Notes: generated by a model not told the origin, from the letters alone. A stretch of DNA of 64,000 nt from Kitasatospora acidiphila (GCF_006636205.1 NZ_VIGB01000003.1:6512501-6576500), one strand, 5' to 3'. Shown: positions 1 to 8,687, counted from the stretch's first letter. A program made the numbers and translations.

Positions 1-1131
1 GGATGCCGTTGTTGCGGCCGTACTCGCAGATGTCGGCGACCACGAGGAAGTAGGAGTCGAACCCCATCGGGGTGATGACGCCCATCTCCAGCTCGATCCG
101 GTCCAGCACCTCCTGGCTCGGGCTGTCGCCGTAGCGCTTCTGCAGACCGATCTCGATCTTCTTGCGCAGGAAGGAGGCCTGGGTCTCGCCCTCGGGCACG
201 TCGAACTGCGGCATCCGGTCGACGTAGTCGAAGACCTCCTTGTACGACTCCACCCGCTCGCCGATGGCGAGGGTGTTGTCGCAGGCCTCCGGGAGCTCGC
301 TGAAGAGCTCGCGCATCTCCTCGGCGGTCTTGACGTAGTAGCCGCTGCCGTTGAACTTGAACCGGTTCGGGTCGTCCTTGTTCTTGCCCACGCCGACGCA
401 GAGCAGGCTGTCGTGCGCGTCCGCCTGGTCGGCGGTGACGTAGTGCGAGTCGTTGGTGGCCAGCAGCGGGATGTTCAGCTCCTTGGCCAGCCGCAGCAGG
501 TCCAGGCGGACGTCGCGCTCGATGTCCAGGCCGTGGTCCATCAGCTCCAGGAAGTAGTTCTCCTTGCCGAAGATCTGCTGGTAGGCGTCGGCCGCCTTGA
601 CCGCCTCCTCGTACTGCCCGAGCCGCAGGCGGGTCTGCACCTCGCCGGAAGGGCAGCCGGTGGTGGCGATGATGCCCTCGGCGTGCTGCGAGATCAGGTC
701 GCGGTCCATCCGGGGCTTCATGTAGTAGCCCTCCATGGACGCGAGCGAGGAGAGCCGGAACAGGTTGCGCAGACCGGTCGCGTTCTGCGCCCACATGGTC
801 ATGTGGGTGTAGCGGCCACCACCGGAGACGTCCTTGCCGCCCTCACCGTCACTGCTCGCCGGGCGCTGGCCGCCGGGGACCAGAACACCGGCTTCTTCTC
901 GAAGCGCGAGTGGGGCGCCACATAGGCCTCGATGCCGATGATCGGCTTGACCGCGCTGTCCTTCGCCTTCTGGAAGAACTCGTACGCCCCGAACATGTTG
1001 CCGTGGTCGCTCATCGCGATCGCCGGCATCCCCTGCCGCTCCGCCTCGGCAACCAGCTTGCCGTTCTTGGCCGCCCCGTCGAGCATCGAGTACTCGGTGT
1101 GGACATGCAGGTGAACGAAGCTGTCGGCCAC
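1..1131 (-). CDS. dnaE: DNA polymerase III alpha subunit, N-terminal part (3' end outside window; frameshifted as sequenced)
   Basis: Replicative DNA polymerase catalytic subunit. Only the N-terminal PHP domain and the start of the polymerase region (about 375 residues) are inside the window. The PHP signature HLHVHTEYS lies at residues 7-15, followed by SDHGNMFGAYEFF, YTHMTMWAQNATGLRNLF, TTGCPSGEVQTRLRLGQY and ENYFLELMDHG, all typical of actinobacterial DnaE. The start is taken as GTG at 1129-1131, just before the conserved block. The frame changes near 875-878: after KPVFW the sequence continues one frame away as GGQRPASSDGEGGKDV. Adding one base to the GGGG run (plus strand) restores the frame. 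Because dnaE is essential, an assembly error is more likely than a real lesion, unless a second dnaE exists elsewhere. Confidence 0.88.
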
Positions 1132-1224
1132 GGGGGCAGGCTCCTTGAAGTCGGTCTGCGGGTGGGAGGCTGTCCAGCCTAGCGCGCTCCGGAGCATGAT
1201 CGATTCCCGACGCGGGGAGGTGCC

Positions 1225-1887
1225 TCATGGCGCATAGGCACGTCCCGTGGTGGTGCCGACGAAGCCCTCTTCCGGGCCCGGGAGCGTGTGGACGTCGATG
1301 CGCCGGAAGCCGTGGCGGGCGAGGGCCGCCGTCCACTGCTCGTTGCTGAGCATCCAGCGGACGATGGCGAGGCGGGGACCTCGGTAGCCGTTGCCGTACG
1401 TGATCTGCGGGCCGTAGCAGGGCGCCAGCGGCTCGACGGAGGAGAAGGCGAAGAGGCCGCCGGGGGTGAGGCGGGGGAGGACGAGGGGGAGCAGGACGTC
1501 GGGGTCCGTGAAGAAGGCGGCGCCCCAGTTGGAGAAGATGCAGTCCCACCGGGTGGTGGTCGTTGCCAGGTAGTCGAGGACGTCTGCCTCGACCAGGGTG
1601 AGGTCGGGTTCGCTGCCCCACCAGCGGCGGGCGCGCTCCATCTGGTGGGATGAGAAGTCGACGCAGGTGACTTTCACGCTGGTGCGGGCGAGTGCGAACC
1701 CGGCGACGCAGGTGGCGGCGCCGATCTCCAGGGCGGTACGGGGCCGACCGAGGAACTCGGCGCCGGGGCCGTGGTGGGGGTACTGGGTCCAGTGGATGCG
1801 CTCGGCGGGCGGGGCGGCGGCGGTGTCCTCGCCGGCGGTCGGCCAGAAGGCTCCCCAGTAGGCCTGGGGGCTGGGGTAAGCGGACAC
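1225..1887 (-). CDS. class I SAM-dependent methyltransferase
   Basis: Predicted 220-aa soluble methyltransferase. Motif I is LEIGAATCVAGFAL, followed by an acidic strand end (KVTCVDFSS), the motif WDCIFSNWGAAFF and a post-motif loop LTPGGLFAFSSVEP. This is the usual Rossmann methyltransferase order. The substrate is unknown. The start is GTG at 1885-1887, preceded by GAGGAG about nine bases upstream. The upstream flavoprotein frame runs into this gene without a stop only because of a frame break, so a 422-aa fusion is not supported. It is the last gene of a minus-strand operon (ATPase, 60-aa protein, flavoprotein, methyltransferase) that diverges from the XRE regulator at 3446. Confidence 0.8.
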   Translation of the reverse strand: MSAYPSPQAYWGAFWPTAGEDTAAAPPAERIHWTQYPHHGPGAEFLGRPRTALEIGAATCVAGFALARTSVKVTCVDFSSHQMERARRWWGSEPDLTLVEADVLDYLATTTTRWDCIFSNWGAAFFTDPDVLLPLVLPRLTPGGLFAFSSVEPLAPCYGPQITYGNGYRGPRLAIVRWMLSNEQWTAALARHGFRRIDVHTLPGPEEGFVGTTTGRAYAP

Positions 1888-1949
1888 GCTACTCGGCTCC
1901 TCGGGGTGTCGGGTGTCAGGACTAGGCGGAGCAGGTCGAGGACGTGGGT

Positions 1950-2433
1950 CTAGTTGTAGGTGTCGCGGCCGCCGGACCTGGGCTGGTGGAGGAGGTGGTC
2001 GCCGAGCAGGACGCCCATGGCACGCAGGCGGACCAGGCTGTGCGTAGGCGGGATGTGCGGTCAGAGTGACGTTGACGTAGGGCAGCACGGCGATGGGGAT
2101 GCCGAGCCCGTACGCCTCGCAGAGGATGCCGTGAGCGAGGGTGTCTGAGGTGCCGGCGGCCCACTTATTGATCGTGTTGAACGTGGCGGGGGCCACGGCA
2201 AGGGCATCCGCGGGCGGGAGTGGCGCTGGGACGTCTGGCGTGCGCCAGGCCGAGCGGATCGGGTGGCCGGTCTGCTGCGCGATGGTCTCCTGGTCGATGA
2301 AGCCGAGCGCATTGGGGGTGGCGATCACGCCGACCTGCCAGCCCTCGGCCTGGGCAGCGGTGATGAGGCGGCCCACGTCGGCGGCGATGCCGGAGGCACT
2401 GACGATGACGTAGAGGAGGGGGCGGGCGGTCAC
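1950..2433 (-). CDS. flavoprotein (phosphopantothenoylcysteine decarboxylase-like fold), frameshifted as sequenced
   Basis: HFCD/flavoprotein-family protein of about 161 aa that would bind FMN. The recognisable blocks are LLYVIVSASGIAADVGRL, VIATPNALGFID, the APATFNTINKWAAG block (which resembles the FMN-binding/active-site Asn region of the family) and GLGIPIAVLPYVN. GTG at 2431-2433 is preferred because GGGAG lies just upstream; TTG at 2491-2493 would add 20 residues. Near 2040 the frame breaks (net +1 or -2). The continuation SLVRLRAMGVLLGDHLLHQ ends at TAG 1950-1952, which gives a normal family length. Family members in streptomycete operons with XRE regulators are common but largely uncharacterised; no specific substrate can be assigned. 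Confidence 0.72.
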
Positions 2434-2574
2434 GAAGGCTCCCAACTCGTGCCAGGGTGGGTGGAGTTCTGGGGAGTCAGTCTGCCGTGTCAAGGTGCGG
2501 ACGGGAGCGCCGAGCAGGAATGCCGCGTCAGCCCGGAGGGGAAAGGGGTAGGCCGACGCGGCGTCTTGGGGAGG

Positions 2575-2757
2575 TCAGGAGCGCTGGGCCTCGGCGAGGT
2601 TGACCATGATCTCGGCGTGGATCTGCTTCATGGCGGCCAGCGTGGCGTCGATGTCAGGGACGGCCTGATCCTGGGTGCCCCTGGCATCGAGGGCGCGGCC
2701 GAGGGAGCGCAGGTCGGTGAGGGCAGTCTGGTGGTCGAAGGCAAACTTTCTGGGCAT
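2575..2757 (-). CDS. small hypothetical protein (60 aa)
   Basis: A short, probably helical protein rich in Ala, Asp and Leu, without membrane segments, signal peptide or cysteines. The family is not recognised. It starts at ATG 2755-2757 behind AAGGGAA, and lies 33 bp after the ATPase gene on the same strand, with the flavoprotein next. It is therefore probably co-transcribed, and may be an accessory or partner peptide of the ATPase. It is kept as a gene because of the ribosome binding site, the operon position and the absence of a better overlapping frame. Confidence 0.6.
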   Translation of the reverse strand: MPRKFAFDHQTALTDLRSLGRALDARGTQDQAVPDIDATLAAMKQIHAEIMVNLAEAQRS

Positions 2758-2790
2758 GGGTGAATTCCCTTTCTGGGCGGAAAGTTGGAA

Positions 2791-3258
2791 TTAGTTGAGG
2801 CCGCCAGTCGGCGAGGTGGACAGCTGGTAGCGGATGGTCTTGCTGCCCTGGTGGTATTGCTGGAGGGCATGCCAGGTGAACCCGTATGCCCGCAGCATCG
2901 GGAGGCCCCGGCCGGACTCGGTCAGCAGGTCGAGCGCGGTGGGGGTGGGTTCGGGCAGAAGCGGTATGGCCGGGCTGGGGTCGGTGACGTCGATGCAGAA
3001 CCCGGTGGGCGTCCGGTCGATCACCAGGCGGTATGACCATGCGCTGCCCTGGCGGTTGACGGCGGCGGCGGCCCGCACCGCGTTGGTGGCCAGCTCGGAG
3101 ACAACCACCTCCAGGTCTTCGGGGTCGAGCGTGCCGGAAGGCAGCCAGCCCGGGGACTCGTAGAGGAGGCTCCGGAGCCATTTCCTGGCCTGGGAGACCG
3201 ATTCGGGGACCGGCTGGAACAAGCACCACGCCGGCAATTCGTGATTCAGCGTCTGCAT
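2791..3258 (-). CDS. ATP-binding protein, anti-sigma-factor-like (HATPase_c)
   Basis: A 155-aa protein with a GHKL/HATPase_c fold like the RsbW/SpoIIAB kinases. The N-box SELATNAVRAAA is around residues 54-65 (Asn59), the D-box VTDPSP around 91-96, and the G-box GRGLPML around 116-122. The chosen start, ATG 3256-3258, has GGAGG four bases upstream; a longer reading to 3378 would run into the palindromic promoter region. Such ATPases accompany XRE/DUF5753 and DUF397 genes in many streptomycete loci and probably act in a switch with the divergent regulator. Whether it is a kinase or only binds a partner cannot be told from sequence. Confidence 0.85.
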   Translation of the reverse strand: MQTLNHELPAWCLFQPVPESVSQARKWLRSLLYESPGWLPSGTLDPEDLEVVVSELATNAVRAAAAVNRQGSAWSYRLVIDRTPTGFCIDVTDPSPAIPLLPEPTPTALDLLTESGRGLPMLRAYGFTWHALQQYHQGSKTIRYQLSTSPTGGLN

Positions 3259-3354
3259 GACGCCTCCGTTTGTGCCTGGGCCCGCGATGGGCCACGCGCG
3301 AAGCATCGGAGGTTGGTGACGGTCAGTCAAAAACCTCTCGTGTCTGAGAGTGTG

Positions 3355-3366
3355 GGTTATATAACC
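3355..3366. promoter_or_regulatory. 12-bp perfect palindrome in divergent promoter
   Basis: GGTTATATAACC is a perfect, unusually AT-rich palindrome in the 187-bp region between the divergent ATPase (start 3258) and XRE (start 3446) genes. It could be the operator of the XRE protein or part of a -10 region. Function is inferred from symmetry and position only. Confidence 0.4.
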
Positions 3367-3393
3367 TCTTGATCGCAAGCCGCTGAGTCATAC

Positions 3394-3409
3394 TCACTCA
3401 TGTGAGTGA
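3394..3409. promoter_or_regulatory. inverted repeat, candidate XRE operator
   Basis: TCACTCA-TG-TGAGTGA has 7-bp arms with a 2-bp centre and lies 36 bp upstream of the XRE start codon. Its size and position suit a dimeric helix-turn-helix repressor that controls its own promoter and perhaps the divergent operon. Confidence 0.45.
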
Positions 3410-3445
3410 ACGACCTCCGCGTGGCGCGCTAGAGTTGCGGATGTT

Positions 3446-4342
3446 ATGGACCGTCAGGAGGTGAGAGCGCTGTCGCAGGACCCGAGCGCGATGGTGCTCA
3501 TGCAGTCCCTCGGGGCCGACCTCCGCAGGTTCCGCAAGGAACGCACGCAGTACAGCCAAGTGCAAGTGGCCCAGGCACTGGGCTGTACGCAGGCGTGGAT
3601 CAGCAACATCGAGGCCGGCAAGAAGTCACCCACCGATGAGCAGCTGCGCGCGATGTGCGCGCTCTACGGTGTCGACCAGCGCACCCGGGGTCGCCTTGAG
3701 GGCCAGTTGGACGCGATGCGGACGCTGCGGCAGAAGTGGTGGCTCAGCCCCGAGTACCGGAACTTCTTCGATGCCGATGACCAGCGGTACTTCGCTCTGG
3801 AGGACGCGGCGCAGCGGATCCAGACCCACTCGGGTACATACGTGCCTGGCCTGCTCCAGACCGAGGAGTACATCCGCTCCATTGCCGAGTTCGGTCGTAC
3901 CCATGAGAGCGCGGCAAGACGGAACCTGTTCGTGGAGATCCGCCTGCGGCGGCAAGCAGAGCTGTTGAACAAGCCCAACCCGCCGAGGTTGGAGGTAGTG
4001 ATGCTTCAGGCCGCCCTGGTTGCACGCGTTGGCGGAGTCCGGGTGATGCGTAAGCAGTTGACGCATCTTCGGGAGGCTGTAGAAGAGCCGAATGTGACGC
4101 TCCGGGTGGTGCCGCTCAGTGTCGGAGCGGCAAGTGCCATGGGGATGCCGATCAGTATCCTGGAGTACCCGGCAAGCGAGTCGCCCCCGGTAGTCGTCAC
4201 CGAGGGAGACATCGGATCACGCCTCTCTCGTGATGCCGGCCTCATTTCGTGGTCCCGGCGGAGACTCCAGGCATTGCGGGGAGAAGCCTTGTCCGCAGCC
4301 GACTCAAGCAAGTTGATCGAGAGAGTCAAGGAAGAACTGTGA
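3446..4342 (+). CDS. XRE-family regulator with DUF5753 (WhiJ-like)
   Basis: A 298-aa DNA-binding regulator. An HTH_3/XRE domain occupies roughly residues 22-77, with YSQVQVAQALGCTQAWISNIEAGKKSP as recognition core. A DUF5753 domain covers about 105-285, with the family signature YVPGLLQTEEYIRSI and the central VMLQAALVARVGG and NVTLRVVPLSVGA blocks. It starts at ATG 3446. Its stop overlaps the GTG of the following DUF397 gene by four bases, so the two are translationally coupled. The arrangement matches the WhiJ type of streptomycete regulator; its ligand and targets are unknown. Confidence 0.92.
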   Translation: MDRQEVRALSQDPSAMVLMQSLGADLRRFRKERTQYSQVQVAQALGCTQAWISNIEAGKKSPTDEQLRAMCALYGVDQRTRGRLEGQLDAMRTLRQKWWLSPEYRNFFDADDQRYFALEDAAQRIQTHSGTYVPGLLQTEEYIRSIAEFGRTHESAARRNLFVEIRLRRQAELLNKPNPPRLEVVMLQAALVARVGGVRVMRKQLTHLREAVEEPNVTLRVVPLSVGAASAMGMPISILEYPASESPPVVVTEGDIGSRLSRDAGLISWSRRRLQALRGEALSAADSSKLIERVKEEL

Positions 4343-4578
4343 GTAGCAGCAAGGCGATCGTCCTTCCCAGCGGCGCGATTAAGTCGTCCCACAGCGGGGC
4401 CAACGGCAACGGCTGTGTTTCGCTCCGAGCAGACGGGGATGCCGTGGTGATTGCCCACTCCGTGCGTCCTGAACTCGGTTCGGTGGCCTTCACGCCGCAT
4501 GAGCTCGCTGCGTTCATCCTTGGAGTCCGGGATGGCGAGTTTGATCATCTTGCAGACTTCAGCGAGTTCGAGCGGTAG
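4339..4578 (+). CDS. DUF397 protein (BldB/AbaA-like small partner)
   Basis: A 79-aa protein. GTG 4339-4341 overlaps the stop of the XRE gene (GTGA), which decides the start. The sequence has the DUF397 pattern: SSHSGANGNGCVSL near the N-terminus, a central beta hairpin and the ending FTPHELAAFILGVRDGEF. DUF397 proteins sit beside XRE/DUF5753 regulators throughout Streptomyces and are thought to modulate them. The usual motif (RDSK) is replaced here by VIAHSVRPELG, so this is a divergent member. Confidence 0.85.
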   Translation: MSSSKAIVLPSGAIKSSHSGANGNGCVSLRADGDAVVIAHSVRPELGSVAFTPHELAAFILGVRDGEFDHLADFSEFER

Positions 4579-4646
4579 GCGTTCGGCAGGCGGCCTGAAG
4601 GCGCCGGTTCGCCTGCCATGGTGATCGGACGCTAAGGCTGGGATGG

Positions 4647-7600
4647 TTACTCCAGTGGCACCCAGACCTGCACGGCGTCGAAGGATTCGATTGCCATCCT
4701 GACGGCTTCCACCCCGTCCTCGTCGGGGCCCAGGCCGCTGGTCATGATCAGCAGGAATCCTGCTTGCTGCTGGATCAGGGCCCTCAGCATCGGGGTCAGG
4801 CCGGCGCTCCAGACCTCCACCGCATATCTCACTGCAATTTCGGTGCTGCTGAAGTGGACCGCAAGTCGGTCCGGGGCGACTGTCGGGATCTGCGCCTTCC
4901 ATAGTGGGGCAGCACCGCTCGACAGGGCATGGTTCCAGGGATCGGCGCTTCCGACCATCCTCCAGGTGTCGCCGTCCAGAGTCAGGGAACTCTGTTCGAG
5001 GCGCGGGTTGACGATCAGGGCTGGGCGGAGGACCCCGTCGTGATCAGGAACTGCTGCCGAGTGCGACCGCCAATTCAGCCCTGCGTTGCGCGTGAATTCT
5101 TGAAGGGCTGAGTCGTTCCAACGGGGGTACCGACAAACGGCGAGGTGGTACAGGTTCGCGCGTCCACCGGTGTAATCGTCGGTGACTTGCAGGGCGGGGA
5201 TGCTCTCGCCCAGTGGGAAGCCGCAGTCGAAGCAGTCTCCGGCCCACAACGTGCTCATCAGGAGCTGGACCTCCTCCGGTCCGAGCTTCGCGAGGGTCGT
5301 GTCGTCGATTGCGATTCGGCTGAGGCCGAGTGCTCCCTCATGCCCGTGGATGATCTGCCAGGGAGCGCTGTAGCCGTCAGCCTGTGCCAGTTCCCACCAA
5401 TGGGTAGCGCCATCCGTGTCCTGGATGGCGTTGGCGATGAGCCCCGCGATGCCAGCCTGTACCGCGTCGCCGAGTCGGGCTTCTCGTACTGCGAGATCGT
5501 AGGCACGTACCAGGTAGTCGTTGGCTGACTCCGGGTCCTGCCTGATGAGGAGCGTTCCGGCGTAGGACAACATGGCGATGGGCAGGCCGGCATCAGCGGC
5601 CACGCGAAGGGCGGCCAGGGCTTCGTCGGATTCCCATTTTGAGCGGAGCCAGTGTGAGTAGCTGAAAGCGCTGGCAGCGTCGCCGTGTTCGGAACCGATT
5701 CGCCATTGGGCCGCAGCCCCGTCCTCGTCTCCGAGGCGTTCGAGCACCAGCCCGAGAGGTGCACGTGACTGTTCCAGTCCTGCGTCGATGGCGCGCTGGA
5801 ACCAGGCTTGGGCCGATTCCAACTCCCCGTTCTCCTGGGCCAGGACGCCGGCATTGTGGGCACCCATGGGGTCGCCACAGTCTGCGGCCTTCTCGAACCA
5901 CTGCGCCGCTTCGTCGGTCTGGCCAAGCCGTACGAGCATGGCACCGAGGTTGATCATCCCGTCAGGGTTGCCTTGGGTCGCCTCGGTGCGCCACAGCGTG
6001 GCCGCTATGTCGTATCGGCGGGCAGCCTGAGCGACCAGCATCACGACGTCTCGGCGTTTCTCGTCCACCAGGGACAAAGCCTCGTGCCAGACCAGGTCAG
6101 GAATGGTCTTGGGGTCGTTGTTGCGTGCGACGTCGGAAACGAGGTAGTCAAACGGGCGCCACCGCTGGCCGGTAGCGGGGATGAGTGGGCTGGTGACACC
6201 CAGGACGATGGCACTGGCCCACTCCCATGCCTTCTGCAAGGGTTCGGGACGCAAGGCGGGACCGCCGTAGGCGTCAAGATAGTGCTCGTGGAGCCGCTCG
6301 ATGGAATCGGCAGGCGAAGCCACATCAAGTCCCGTTCTGGCCAGGTCGATCGAGGCCGCGACCAGAGCGGCGCCGCGTGGGTGCCCGCCAGCTCGGACGG
6401 CCCGCTTCCACCGCTGGAGTACCTGCGGTCCCGAAGCGAGGTATTCCGCCAGACCGTGTGCTCGATCAGCGCGAAGAGCTTCGCGAACACGCGGATCTGA
6501 CAGCGCGGCAGCAGCCTCTCGCTCCGGATCTTCCCATTGGCGTTTGATCTCTATCGTCGCGGCCCGGCGCAAGATGAGCCATGCCGAGCTGGTTCCGCCG
6601 GCTATCTGTCGACCGCCGTTGTCAACGTCCGGTGGCTGGCTCAGAAAGTCGACGTACTCGGAGCGAAGGGTTCCCAGGACCACCACTCGGGCCTGCTGGA
6701 GACCGGCCAAGGTGGTAGAGGTGAGTCCATCGGGGCGAAGGAAGAGATGTATCTCGTCCAACCACAGGACAGCAGATCCAGCTGTGCCACGGGACAGCAG
6801 CGGGATCAGCTGACGCAGATCTGCATCGGGCTCAGGAATGTAGACCTGATGTGCCGGGAAGAGGCGCTTCATGGCCTCGAACATTGATCTGCTCTTGCCT
6901 GCGGCGGAATCGCCGGTAGCGATGAGGAGGCCACCTGTGGGCGCGATGGCAGCTAGCTTTCGGTCGAGCTCGCTATCGATCAACCGTGGAATGTAGGGGA
7001 GTTGAGTGGGAAGACTCTCTATCTCGGCAAGCGGGTGCATGCCGAAGTCACGTGCCACGGAGTCGGATACGGCCATGCGGACGAAGGAACTTCCCGCTGC
7101 GTCCGACTGCTCCGCATGGATGCTTGCGAGTACCGGAGGAGTGCCCGCATGCTCGGTCAGGAGCTGTACGAAAGCGGGATCCGCCAGTAAGGAGGATGCA
7201 GGAACGGCTTCGACGCGGCCGTGGGCCCAGTTGGTCGGGTCACCCGAAACCACACCGACCAGCGCCGACCTCGCGAAGACGGCCGCGCCGGACATCCCGG
7301 CCCATGGCGAGCCTGTCGCAGTGCTTGGGGGACTGGAGTGTGCACTGTCCAGAACGTATCGGCCCCGCAGGATCGAGGAGCCTGGCTTGAGGGTTCCCAC
7401 CAACTGCTCGGTGTCAGGCAGGGCCTGTGAGTTGCGCGCGACAGCCGGGAAACCCACTGCCTCGCATCCAGGGACGGCGCTCAGGTCGTCAGTAGTTCCC
7501 CAAGCCATCTGTGCGAGGTGTTCCCCCGCCTCGATGAGGTCGGTCGATGACAGTAGGAGCGCGCCATCGCACTGGTCGTCCAGACGCCGCCACACCACTG

Positions 7601-7760
7601 AGCAGGGATGCAGACCGGTCTGTCCCGGAACGGCCACCGAAACCTGGTCTCCGACGACAACATGAGCCGAGGTGAGGATCAGACGCCGAGTCAGCAGATA
7701 GCCACTCCCCTGTCTGGCAGCGTGAACGAAAACGATGCGGTGCTTGGAAAGGACGCTCAC
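4647..7760 (-). CDS. trypsin-like protease / P-loop ATPase / TPR-Sel1-like repeat protein
   Basis: A 1037-aa multidomain protein. Residues 1-200 form a trypsin-like serine protease with a complete triad: His33 in TSAHVV, Asp64 in CDGALL and Ser156 in GMSGAAVF. Residues about 255-550 are a P-loop NTPase with Walker A GDSAAGKS (282-289) and Walker B AVLWLDEI (329-336), resembling STAND-type switches. About 590-790 is a run of Sel1/TPR-like helical repeats (GNPDGMINLGAMLVRLG, GDPMGAHNAGVLAQENG). The C-terminal 250 residues are unassigned. There is no signal peptide or membrane segment, so the protease should act in the cytoplasm. The start is GTG 7758-7760. The trypco2-type gene lies 32 bp upstream, so the pair is probably an operon of the predicted biological-conflict type. 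Confidence 0.85.
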   Translation of the reverse strand: MSVLSKHRIVFVHAARQGSGYLLTRRLILTSAHVVVGDQVSVAVPGQTGLHPCSVVWRRLDDQCDGALLLSSTDLIEAGEHLAQMAWGTTDDLSAVPGCEAVGFPAVARNSQALPDTEQLVGTLKPGSSILRGRYVLDSAHSSPPSTATGSPWAGMSGAAVFARSALVGVVSGDPTNWAHGRVEAVPASSLLADPAFVQLLTEHAGTPPVLASIHAEQSDAAGSSFVRMAVSDSVARDFGMHPLAEIESLPTQLPYIPRLIDSELDRKLAAIAPTGGLLIATGDSAAGKSRSMFEAMKRLFPAHQVYIPEPDADLRQLIPLLSRGTAGSAVLWLDEIHLFLRPDGLTSTTLAGLQQARVVVLGTLRSEYVDFLSQPPDVDNGGRQIAGGTSSAWLILRRAATIEIKRQWEDPEREAAAALSDPRVREALRADRAHGLAEYLASGPQVLQRWKRAVRAGGHPRGAALVAASIDLARTGLDVASPADSIERLHEHYLDAYGGPALRPEPLQKAWEWASAIVLGVTSPLIPATGQRWRPFDYLVSDVARNNDPKTIPDLVWHEALSLVDEKRRDVVMLVAQAARRYDIAATLWRTEATQGNPDGMINLGAMLVRLGQTDEAAQWFEKAADCGDPMGAHNAGVLAQENGELESAQAWFQRAIDAGLEQSRAPLGLVLERLGDEDGAAAQWRIGSEHGDAASAFSYSHWLRSKWESDEALAALRVAADAGLPIAMLSYAGTLLIRQDPESANDYLVRAYDLAVREARLGDAVQAGIAGLIANAIQDTDGATHWWELAQADGYSAPWQIIHGHEGALGLSRIAIDDTTLAKLGPEEVQLLMSTLWAGDCFDCGFPLGESIPALQVTDDYTGGRANLYHLAVCRYPRWNDSALQEFTRNAGLNWRSHSAAVPDHDGVLRPALIVNPRLEQSSLTLDGDTWRMVGSADPWNHALSSGAAPLWKAQIPTVAPDRLAVHFSSTEIAVRYAVEVWSAGLTPMLRALIQQQAGFLLIMTSGLGPDEDGVEAVRMAIESFDAVQVWVPLE

Positions 7761-7792
7761 GGGTGTCTACCTGCCTGTCAGTCGACGACTCC

Positions 7793-8119
7793 TCAACCGA
7801 ATGCGGACAGATCCGCTGGTTCTTCGTTGGCGATGTCCAGAACGGCTCCGGTGTGCCGGTTCCGGGGCTTCAGCGTGAGGGAGACCGTATGCGTCTGTCG
7901 TCGCTCCCGCGTCGCTGAGGCTTCGCCTGTGAGAACCCAGGCCTTGAAGCCAGCCTTGGCGGTCACATCGACCTGGATCTCCACGGTGAACTCCAAGTGG
8001 ATCTCGCCGACTTCGAGGGCTATCGGATCATCGGCGCCGTCTTGGGCTGCTGCCCGCAGCTCGTCGCGCAAGCCCTGTACGACGGTGGACAGCTCCACTC
8101 TGCTCAACGGCTGCTCCAT
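7793..8119 (-). CDS. trypsin-co-occurring domain 2 (trypco2) family protein
   Basis: A 108-aa protein that matches the trypco2 pattern as I recall it: an N-terminal helix (LSTVVQGLRDELRAAAQDG), then EVGEIHLEFTVEIQVDVT, AGFKAWVLTGEASA and THTVSLTLKP, i.e. a helix followed by a mostly beta domain. Trypco domains were named because they accompany trypsin-ATPase proteins, which is the situation here: the protease-ATPase gene starts 32 bp downstream. It may be the sensor, adaptor or substrate of the protease. The start is ATG 8117-8119. The family call is from pattern memory, without a profile search. Confidence 0.78.
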   Translation of the reverse strand: MEQPLSRVELSTVVQGLRDELRAAAQDGADDPIALEVGEIHLEFTVEIQVDVTAKAGFKAWVLTGEASATRERRQTHTVSLTLKPRNRHTGAVLDIANEEPADLSAFG

Positions 8120-8295
8120 GGTGACCCATCTCTATCTGAACACCGACTGACGCTTGGCTGCTTCTGGTGAGCCTTCATGACTACCATGCTTTGCCCTTAG
8201 CCACTTGCTGGTCTGAGAAAGCCGACGAACAACGCGCCCCGCCCGCACTGTCACAGGTGCCAAGTAAACTCTGCGGCTCGGGACGTAACCCCTGG

Positions 8296-8669
8296 TCAGT
8301 CGCAGGCGTACGGCGCCAGGGTGCCTGCGGCGAAGTCGGCGTAGAGGCCGAGGACGTCGTAGAGCAGTAGGGCCGCTGTGATGACTAGGAGCAGGACGGC
8401 GACGGCGATGGTGCCACCGGTGCGGCGGGCATAGAGGGCGGAGAGAGGACGGCTGTCACCGCTGCCGCCAGGGTCAGGGTGAGAGCGCTGTAGCCGGATG
8501 TCCAGGACATCACCGAGACCTTGCCGATGGTGTGGCAGTGGCTCAGCGGTGTGACCGTGCGCAGGTAGAGGATGCCGTGGTAGGTCTGCCAGATGGCGGC
8601 CAGGAGCAGCAGGCCGCAGGTGGTGGGGGTCTGCCAGGAGCGGCCCGGTGGGCGGGTGTAGTGGATCAC
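8296..8669 (-). CDS. small membrane protein, frameshifted as sequenced
   Basis: Two adjoining frames look like one membrane protein of about 124 aa. The first, starting at ATG 8667-8669, has a hydrophobic segment (TCGLLLLAAIWQTYHGILYL) and a second (SALTLTLAAAVTAVLS). The second frame continues with ALYARRTGGTIAVAVLLLVITAALLLYD and ends ADFAAGTLAPYACD at 8296. The junction lies near 8440-8450, and adding one base (for example in the CC of CTCTCTCCGCCC, minus strand) joins them. Three membrane helices result. No family was recognised. An independent 94-aa product is possible but would end in a low-complexity tail. Confidence 0.5.
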
Positions 8670-8687
8670 GTGCCGGGACTGTAGCGG

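Noticed and set aside
1225..2493. 422-aa flavoprotein-methyltransferase fusion
   Set aside because: The middle is low-complexity Pro/Arg sequence created by a frame break. The methyltransferase has its own GTG and binding site.
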